This document shows, piece after piece, positions 47,644-53,847 of a DNA stretch of 56,184 nucleotides (positions within the stretch are counted from its first letter, which is position 1; each line of letters starts with the position of its first letter). The position numbers and the translations under genes were made by a program. The notes under the pieces were generated by a model, which did no database searches, was not told the origin of the DNA, and worked only from the letters and a program-made list of their open reading frames with translations. Origin of the DNA: Mycetocola reblochoni REB411. GTDB lineage: Bacteria > Actinomycetota > Actinomycetes > Actinomycetales > Microbacteriaceae. The stretch spans positions 1 to 56,184 of the forward strand of contig NZ_FUKR01000007.1 of NCBI RefSeq assembly GCF_900163835.1, written 5' to 3'.

Positions 47644-49220
47644 CGTGCTCCGTGTTCTTGGTCGTGGCCCGGTTCTTGGTCGTGGCCCGGTTCTCTGCCC
47701 AGGCTCGTCCGCTCGGTCGCCATCCCCCGACCCCGACCCCTCCCGCTGAGGAAGACGAGCCGGACGACCGTCACGAGTTCGCTCAGGTCGCGACGGACGA
47801 CCGGGACGATGGCTGCGACGAGGTAGACCACCGCGGTGGACAGCGCGGCGGCGGGGATCTGAAGCCAGGCGCTCGCGTCGGCGAGGGCGATCGTCGCCCC
47901 CCACGCGGCCGCGCCCGCCGCCACGGCGATCGCACCGAGGCGCCCTGCTCCCGCGGTCAACCGCGCCACAGGGGTCGGCGCGGAGCGCGACAGCCACCAG
48001 ATGGCCAGCGGCCAGGACAGCAGCGGCTCGACCGCGTAGCCCGCCGCGACCCCGACGATTCCCCACGGCAGGCCGGCGAGCACGCAGACGATCTTCAGCG
48101 CGGCGGTCACCAGGGTGAAGCGCAGCAGCGGCCCGGTCAGGCCCTGTGTGACGAAGGCCCAGTAGGCGACGTACGCCAGGGTGGAGAACGCCCCCGCGAT
48201 CGCGAAGAACGTGAGGACAGGCGCCGATTCCAGCCAGGCAGCGCCGAGGAGGACGGTCACGAGCGGCACCGATGCCCCTCCGACGAAAGCCAGCGCGGGG
48301 ACGATCGTGTACCCCATCACGATCTGCGCGCGGACGAGATAGTCGTCGAAGCGCGCGCGGTCGTCCTGCAGCCGGGAGAGCACGGGGATGGCCACCCGCG
48401 AGAACGGCGCACGCACCTGCTGCAACGGGTTCATCAGCAGTTGGAACGCGCGCGAGTACAGGCCCAGCTGTGCCGGCCCGAGACGGATGCCGATGACGAT
48501 GTTGTCGGCGTTCTTGGCGACGTAGTTGATCAGCTGCGTGGCGACGAGGTTCCAGCCGAAGCGGTAGAACCCCCCGAGGGGGACCCCGCGCCGCGGCCGC
48601 CCGGGAAGCCACCCACCGACGGGGACGACCAGGACCAGTCCCGCCGCCGCGACGGCGACCGTCTGCGCGACGAGCGCCCAGGCGCCCCCGCCGGCCAGGG
48701 CGACGACGATCGCGACGACGATCCCGACGAGCGGTGCCGCGACGTCGATCACGGTGAGCGCGGTGAAGCGCAGCTCGCGGTTGAGGTTGGCCCTGTGCTG
48801 CGTCTGCGCGCCGTTCAGGGCGAAGGTTGCGGCGACGCCCACCACGAGCGGTGCCAGCTCCGGGCGGCCGAAGACGAGCGCGACGAGGGGGGCTGACGCG
48901 ACCGCGAGCGCCGCGAGCGCCGTTCCGAGCGCGGTGTTGACCCAGAAGAGCTGGTCGCGCTGCGCCGTGCTCAGCTCGCGCGCCTGGATCGCCGCGTTCG
49001 AGAGGCCGAAGTCCCTGACGATCTCCGAGACGCCGACGACGGCCATCACCATCGTGAACAGGCCGAACTCGGCCGGGGCGATCAGCCGGGCGAGGACGAC
49101 GACGGAGCCGAACTGCAGGACGATCCGGGCGAGCTGCCCCGTCATCGTGACCGCCGCCCCCCGGGCGGCGGTGCGCCCCAGCGGTTCCGTGCGGCGGCCC
49201 GCTGACGGTTCGGATGGCAC
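47640..49220 (-). CDS. Polysaccharide flippase (Wzx/MviN-like, MOP superfamily)
   Basis: A membrane protein of about 526 residues with 12-14 hydrophobic helices. Landmarks of the MOP polysaccharide exporters: RTAARGAAVTMTGQLARIVLQFGSVVVLARLIAPAEFGLFTMV, YFKNADNIVIG-like VAKNADNIVIGIRLGPAQLGLYSRAFQLL, LGLPWGIVGVAAGYAVEP, in parts. It probably flips lipid-linked repeat units across the membrane. The cytoplasmic C-terminus carries a short repeat encoded by two 18-bp copies. The start is uncertain: the GTG at 49220 is the last start before conserved sequence, with ATG 49145 as a shorter option. It shares a divergent promoter region with a GT2 gene. Confidence 0.85.
   Translation of the reverse strand: MPSEPSAGRRTEPLGRTAARGAAVTMTGQLARIVLQFGSVVVLARLIAPAEFGLFTMVMAVVGVSEIVRDFGLSNAAIQARELSTAQRDQLFWVNTALGTALAALAVASAPLVALVFGRPELAPLVVGVAATFALNGAQTQHRANLNRELRFTALTVIDVAAPLVGIVVAIVVALAGGGAWALVAQTVAVAAAGLVLVVPVGGWLPGRPRRGVPLGGFYRFGWNLVATQLINYVAKNADNIVIGIRLGPAQLGLYSRAFQLLMNPLQQVRAPFSRVAIPVLSRLQDDRARFDDYLVRAQIVMGYTIVPALAFVGGASVPLVTVLLGAAWLESAPVLTFFAIAGAFSTLAYVAYWAFVTQGLTGPLLRFTLVTAALKIVCVLAGLPWGIVGVAAGYAVEPLLSWPLAIWWLSRSAPTPVARLTAGAGRLGAIAVAAGAAAWGATIALADASAWLQIPAAALSTAVVYLVAAIVPVVRRDLSELVTVVRLVFLSGRGRGRGMATERTSLGREPGHDQEPGHDQEHGAR
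47654..47689 (-). repeat. 18-bp direct repeat at the flippase 3' end
   Basis: Two perfect 18-bp copies of GTTCTTGGTCGTGGCCCG (plus-strand reading) at 47654-47671 and 47672-47689 encode a Gly-His-Asp-Gln-Glu-Pro repeat in the last residues of the flippase. Confidence 0.85.
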
Positions 49221-49263
49221 GATGACGCTCGATTCGACGGGGAGAAAAAGTGATGAAGGCTCA

Positions 49264-49301
49264 GATAAGATTAGCGGACGCGGGCCGCATGGTGCGGCCC
49301 G
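49264..49301. promoter_or_regulatory. Divergent promoter and 5' hairpin for the flippase and GT2 genes
   Basis: Overlapping -10-like boxes face both ways: TAAGAT on the plus strand (49266-49271) and TAATCT on the minus strand (49273-49268). About 10 nt downstream of the plus-strand box is a perfect hairpin CGGGCCGCA-TGG-TGCGGCCCG (49281-49301). It would sit at the very 5' end of the GT2 mRNA and could stabilise it. The GT2 leader is then about 105 nt long. No -35 boxes are clear. Confidence 0.45.
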
Positions 49302-49380
49302 TCGTCGCGCCCGCCTCATCGTTGCGGGTGCCAGGGGGCGGGGGGACCGCGCTCCGACCGTCGTGAGGGGAAGCAGAACT

Positions 49381-50334
49381 ATGAAGGATGCCGTCGTCGC
49401 CGTGCTCACCTATCGCAGGCCGCGGGAGATCTCCGCGATCCTGCCCGCGCTCGTCGCGCAGCTGGGGACCGTCCCCGAGGGCTGGGGGGCGCGGGTCCTC
49501 GTGATCGACAACGACCCGGACGGCGGGGCGGAGGAGACCGTCGACGCGGTGAGGCGGCGACTGGTCGGGGGCGAGGACATCGGCTACCGGCACGAGCCGA
49601 CGCCGGGGATCGCCGCGGCGCGCAACCGCGCACTCGACACGGCGCTGGCGGAGGACGCCGACGTCCTGATCTTCATCGACGACGACGAGCGGCCGCAGGA
49701 GGGCTGGCTGGCCGCGCTGCTCGCCGCGCACGAGCGCTACCGCGGGGCGGGTGTCGCGGGGCCGGTCGAGTCGACCTTCGAGGCGGAGCCGGACGCCTGG
49801 GTGAGGGCCGGCCGGTTCTTCGAGCGCCGTCGCCCCGTCTCAGGGACCCTCCTCGGACTGGCCGCGACGAACAACCTGCTTCTCGACCTGCCGACCCTGC
49901 GTCGCACGGGACTCCGCTTCGACAATGCGTTCGGGCTCGTCGGCGGCTCCGACACGCTGTTCACCCGGTCGCTGGTCGGTGCAGGGGGACAGCTCCGGTG
50001 GTGTGCGGAGGCGGTCGTCACCGATGTCGTCCCCGCCGCGCGGGTGACCAGGGGGTGGGTGATCCGGCGCGCGTACTCGAGCGGCAACTACTGGGCGTTC
50101 ACCTCCCCCCTCGTCACGCGTGGGACGGTGACGAAGCTGGTCGTCAGGGTCAGGGACGCCGGACGGGGCTTGGTGCGGATCGCCGGTGGCGCGTTCCGAG
50201 CGGTGACCGGTCTGCTGGTCGGCTCGCTTGGCCGTCGGGCGCGCGGCGTGCGGACGATGGCGCGCGGCGCGGGCATGGTTGTCGGCGCGCTCGGGATCCG
50301 CTACCAGCAGTACCGGCGGCCGGCCGCGAACTGA
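49381..50334 (+). CDS. Glycosyltransferase family 2
   Basis: A 317-residue inverting GT-A glycosyltransferase. Landmarks: AVVAVLTYRRPREISAILPALVAQ at the N-terminus, VLVIDNDPDGG, YRHEPTPGIAAARNRAL, and LIFIDDDERPQEGWLAALL with the DxD-type metal site IDDDE. A later GLVGGSDTLFTRSLVGAGG and WVIRRAYSSGNYWA are also family-like. The C-terminus has two amphipathic or hydrophobic stretches that may bind the membrane. The ATG follows GAGGGG. It is on the opposite strand from the other polymer genes and shares a divergent promoter region with the flippase gene. A hairpin follows the stop. Confidence 0.9.
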   Translation: MKDAVVAVLTYRRPREISAILPALVAQLGTVPEGWGARVLVIDNDPDGGAEETVDAVRRRLVGGEDIGYRHEPTPGIAAARNRALDTALAEDADVLIFIDDDERPQEGWLAALLAAHERYRGAGVAGPVESTFEAEPDAWVRAGRFFERRRPVSGTLLGLAATNNLLLDLPTLRRTGLRFDNAFGLVGGSDTLFTRSLVGAGGQLRWCAEAVVTDVVPAARVTRGWVIRRAYSSGNYWAFTSPLVTRGTVTKLVVRVRDAGRGLVRIAGGAFRAVTGLLVGSLGRRARGVRTMARGAGMVVGALGIRYQQYRRPAAN

Positions 50335-50349
50335 TCGGAGGCGGCGCTC

Positions 50350-50366
50350 GCCGCGGTGTCCGCGGC
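50350..50366. terminator. Hairpin between convergent GT2 and fusion genes
   Basis: GCCGCGG-TGT-CCGCGGC, a perfect 7-bp stem, lies 16 nt after the GT2 stop and 57 nt from the stop of the convergent fusion gene. Confidence 0.55.
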
Positions 50367-50422
50367 TGAGGTCGCGCCCGCGGCTCCCGCCGTCGCCGTG
50401 CCCGCGACCGGGATCGCTGCTG

Positions 50423-52582
50423 TTACCGCGCGGTGTCGTGGGCGCTGCCGCCGGAGGGGACGGCCGGGGGCGCCGTGGCGGCACTGCGCCGGGATCGCGC
50501 CCGCCGGCCCGAACGGTGCGAGGAGTCCCCTCGCAGCCGGAGCGCCTCGCGGTACGCCTCGCGGTGCTCCTGCCCTGCGCGGCCCCACTCCCTGGCGTCG
50601 AGGCTCGGCCTGCCGCCGTGGGTGCGGCGTACCTGCGCGAGCGCCGTGGTGACGGCGGCCGCGGTCAGCGGGCCCCGGAACAGGGACACCCAGTCGCGCC
50701 CGACCTCCTCGGCGAGCGCCCGCGTCACGGGGTTGTCCGGCACGAGCACGGGGCGGTCGAGGGAGAGCGCCGCGAGCGCGCCGCCCGAGTTGAGCATCGC
50801 CGGGTAGGGCAGCACGATCAGCTCGGACTCGCCGATCCGCGCGGCGAATTCGTCGTCGCTGAGGAACCCGGGCGACAGCAGCACCCGCGGGTCGTCGCCC
50901 GCGGCCCGCCGCAGTCCGGCCATCACCGTCTCGTTCAGCGGCTTTCCGGCGACGACGAGGCTGATCGACGGCTCGGCGGCGTCGACCACCGCGGCGACGA
51001 GGGTGTCGATGCCCTTGTACGGTCTGATCATCCCGATGCAGCCCAGTCGTCCGGGCACCGCGCGCGGGTGCGGGGAGGCGCGGTACCAGTCGCGGTAGTG
51101 CCCGTGCAGGATCGTGCGCTGCGGCCGGTCGCCGAGCGCGGGGGTCCTGCCGTTCAGGTCGATGGTGAGCCGGGTCGCGGTGTCGATGGCGTCGAGCAGC
51201 CGACGGGTGGCCCCTGTGCTTCCCTCGTGACTGGCGATGTTGTGCTGCGTTCGCACCACCGGAGTCCCGGTCAACCGCCATCGTGCCACGAGCGCGGCCG
51301 TCGTGACGTGCCGCAGGAGCGTCTTGAGCGGGGACGTCCCGCGGGGAAGGATCTCGGGCCAGTGCACGTGGAAGACGTCGTACCGGCCGAACAGCGCCCG
51401 GCGCCAGGTGAAGGTGCGGACGCTGACGCCCTCGGTCCGATCCAGGGCGTCGCGGAGCATCACGATGTACGGGTTCGTCGTCGCACGCGGCTCGGGGAAC
51501 GACTGCAGGACGCGGACGGGGTCGGACACGGTTCCTCCTGGTGTGCGGCGGCGGGGCGGTTCGAACAGCACCCGCAGGCGGGTGTTGCGCACGGCGGTGT
51601 CGAGGACGACGCCGATCGTGATCGCGACGGCCGCGAGCACCGGTGGCAGCAGCATCGCGAGGACCGGCCGTGGCCCGACGGCGAGCACCGGTGTCAGCGC
51701 GGCGACGAAGACGATGATGAGCGGTGTGTGGGTGACGTAGATCGGCAGCGTGCGGGCGCCGAGGAAGGGCAGCAGCCGGACCCCGCTGAGCGCGCGGGCG
51801 ATGACCAGTCCGGCCGCGACGCCCGCGAGCGCGGTCAGCAGGGCGACACCGGGGATCGCGCGTGCTCCGCCGAGGACGCTGACCAGGCTGAGCCCGAGCC
51901 ATCCCACGAGGACCACCGCCCCCCGCAGTGGTGTGACCGCGTCCACCGCGGCGACGAGGCGGCGCCGGAACAGCAGGCCGGAGAGGAAGAAGACGAAGTA
52001 CTTGGCCATGCCCGCCCAGCCCACGTTGACGGCCGCCCACCCGCCGTCACCGGTGAGGGCCTCCCAGTCGGTCAGGGCGGCGGCGGACACCACTGCTGCC
52101 GCGGCGAGCAGGACGGGCGGGGGCACGCGCCTGGTCAGCTTGGCGATGATGAAGAACAGTCCGAGCGCCCAGATGAACCAGAGCTCGAGTCTCGGCTGCA
52201 GCGGCGAGAGCAGGTAGTCCCTCAGCGAGCCGAGCGGGTTGACGGCGTCGCCCCTCGCCGCGAGGCCGAGGAGTTGGGCCGCCGTGCCGATGGCGCCCCA
52301 GAGGACGAACATCCAGGCGAACAGCACGATCTTGGACCGGACCAGCTGCCCCCAGCTGGCGTGAAGCCACTTCGCGGCGAACAGCCCCGAGAGCGTGAAG
52401 AACAGCGGCATCCTCAGGGTGGCGACGACCTCGTTCGCCGTGGTCCAGCCGTGCTCGGGCAGGCCGGCGCCGCTCAGCCAGTTGGTGGAGTGGAACAGGG
52501 CGACGAGGACGATCGCCAGGCCGCGCCCGGTGTCGACCCAGAGGATGCGCCCGGGGGGAGGCGGCCCCTGATGCCGGCTCAC
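50423..52582 (-). CDS. Acyltransferase 3 fused in frame to a glycosyltransferase
   Basis: One open frame of 719 residues. Residues 1-340 form an acyltransferase-3 membrane domain: WVDTGRGLAIVLVALFHSTNW with the catalytic-type His, LRMPLFFTLSGLFAAKW, LWFIWALGLFFI and about ten helices. Residues about 352-690 form a GT-B-like glycosyltransferase: VRVLQSFPEPRATTNPYIVML, YDVFHVHWPEILP, TQHNIASHEG, GCIGMIRPYKGIDTLVAA, VVAGKPLN and LPYPAMLNSGGALAALSLDRPVLVP, in parts. An AGGAGG followed after 4 nt by an in-frame GTG (51529-51527) sits at the domain joint, so the glycosyltransferase may also be made alone. It probably acylates and glycosylates the surface polymer. GTGA overlap with the upstream polymerase-like gene. 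Confidence 0.88.
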   Translation of the reverse strand: MSRHQGPPPPGRILWVDTGRGLAIVLVALFHSTNWLSGAGLPEHGWTTANEVVATLRMPLFFTLSGLFAAKWLHASWGQLVRSKIVLFAWMFVLWGAIGTAAQLLGLAARGDAVNPLGSLRDYLLSPLQPRLELWFIWALGLFFIIAKLTRRVPPPVLLAAAAVVSAAALTDWEALTGDGGWAAVNVGWAGMAKYFVFFLSGLLFRRRLVAAVDAVTPLRGAVVLVGWLGLSLVSVLGGARAIPGVALLTALAGVAAGLVIARALSGVRLLPFLGARTLPIYVTHTPLIIVFVAALTPVLAVGPRPVLAMLLPPVLAAVAITIGVVLDTAVRNTRLRVLFEPPRRRTPGGTVSDPVRVLQSFPEPRATTNPYIVMLRDALDRTEGVSVRTFTWRRALFGRYDVFHVHWPEILPRGTSPLKTLLRHVTTAALVARWRLTGTPVVRTQHNIASHEGSTGATRRLLDAIDTATRLTIDLNGRTPALGDRPQRTILHGHYRDWYRASPHPRAVPGRLGCIGMIRPYKGIDTLVAAVVDAAEPSISLVVAGKPLNETVMAGLRRAAGDDPRVLLSPGFLSDDEFAARIGESELIVLPYPAMLNSGGALAALSLDRPVLVPDNPVTRALAEEVGRDWVSLFRGPLTAAAVTTALAQVRRTHGGRPSLDAREWGRAGQEHREAYREALRLRGDSSHRSGRRARSRRSAATAPPAVPSGGSAHDTAR

Positions 52583-53847
52583 GCGAGGACCACGCCGCGG
52601 TCGGTCGGCTGCTGGCTGGCGGGGCGGACGAGGTGCCGGCCGAAGCGAGCGCGGCCCGGTTCGGAGACGTGGGGGAGGGCGATGGTGAGGAACAGGATGG
52701 TGAGCAGCTCGGAGGAGGCCAGCGGGCTGAAGAACAGGTTCCAGAGCATGCGGATGCCGAGGAAGATGAGCAGCGCGCTCGCCAGGTTGAAGCGGATGCG
52801 CCTGACCACGCTGCTAACGGTGATGACCACGAGCGCCACGGCGAGTGCCAGCCCGACGAGGCCGTAGCGCAGCCAGAGGTCGCCGATCACGGAGTGCACC
52901 TCGTAGCCGGCGCCGAACATGTAGTTCTCGACGTAGCCGTTGTCGGGGTCGTAACCGAGCGAGGCCATGCCCGCCTTCGCGATGGCGACGTCGACGGGGG
53001 TGGCGAGTGTGCCGGAGCCGAAGCCGGCGGGCCGTTCGCCGAAGAGGGCCAGGCTCGCACCGAGCTCGGGGCGGCCGCCGAGCAGGACGGATCCGGCGGT
53101 GTCGATCTGCGCCTGGGTGCGCAGCCGGGTCAGCTCGCCGAACACTCCCCCGGCGATCAGGGACATCGCGGTGCTGTACACCACGGCGACGGTCACCCCG
53201 ATGGTGACCACGACGCGCAGGGTGCTCCGGCCCCCGTCGCGGCGGGGCAGCGGAACCAGCTGCCAGAGCACGACGATGGCCGTGATCATGAGGATCGCCG
53301 TCCCGGAGCGGGCGTCGTTGACCAGAGAGACGGCGGCGAGGGCGAGTAGCGCCGTCAGCTCGAGCGGGCGGTTCCGTGCCTGGGTGGCGACGGCGAGCGC
53401 GAACACGGCGATGGGGATGGACAGGGTGAAGCGCCAGAGGTTGCCGTCGGCGACGCCGTGGAGCGGGATCGAGGCGAGCATCCCGACGGCGATGAGCAGT
53501 GCGACCCTCGGGGCGCCGAGGAGGTGCCGCGACCAGAGCAGCACGCCGACGGTGAGGGCGATGTTGGCCACGAGCGCCGAGTTCTCGGTCAGCAGGAACG
53601 GGCTCACTCCGTGGTCGGATGAGCGCAGGCCGGTGAGCACCAGTCCGGAGACGAGTGCGCCCAGGCACAGGACGAAAAGGGTCCGCGCACCGAGGTGGTT
53701 GCGCAGAAGGGGGAGCCAGACCGGGCAGAGCGCGATGGAGGCGATCGCGGCGGCGGTGACACCAACCGGCAGGGCCAGCTGCAGTCCGGTGAGGACGGCA
53801 ACTGACCCTGCGACGAGCGCGTCAGCCCTGAACGGTCGTGGTGTCAC
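52579..53847 (-). CDS. O-antigen polymerase/ligase-like membrane protein
   Basis: A 422-residue membrane protein with about ten to eleven helices. A large extracytoplasmic loop near residues 270-330 contains RPAGFGSGTLATPVDV and GYDPDNGYVENYMFGAGYEVHSVIGDLWLRYGLVG, where the NGY..N and E/H pattern fits Wzy/WaaL-type O-antigen polymerases and ligases. It would link repeat units outside the membrane. It overlaps the fusion gene by 4 nt (GTGA) and the beta-helix gene by 4 nt, forming one minus-strand operon. Polymerase and ligase cannot be told apart by sequence alone. Confidence 0.82.
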   Translation of the reverse strand: MTPRPFRADALVAGSVAVLTGLQLALPVGVTAAAIASIALCPVWLPLLRNHLGARTLFVLCLGALVSGLVLTGLRSSDHGVSPFLLTENSALVANIALTVGVLLWSRHLLGAPRVALLIAVGMLASIPLHGVADGNLWRFTLSIPIAVFALAVATQARNRPLELTALLALAAVSLVNDARSGTAILMITAIVVLWQLVPLPRRDGGRSTLRVVVTIGVTVAVVYSTAMSLIAGGVFGELTRLRTQAQIDTAGSVLLGGRPELGASLALFGERPAGFGSGTLATPVDVAIAKAGMASLGYDPDNGYVENYMFGAGYEVHSVIGDLWLRYGLVGLALAVALVVITVSSVVRRIRFNLASALLIFLGIRMLWNLFFSPLASSELLTILFLTIALPHVSEPGRARFGRHLVRPASQQPTDRGVVLA

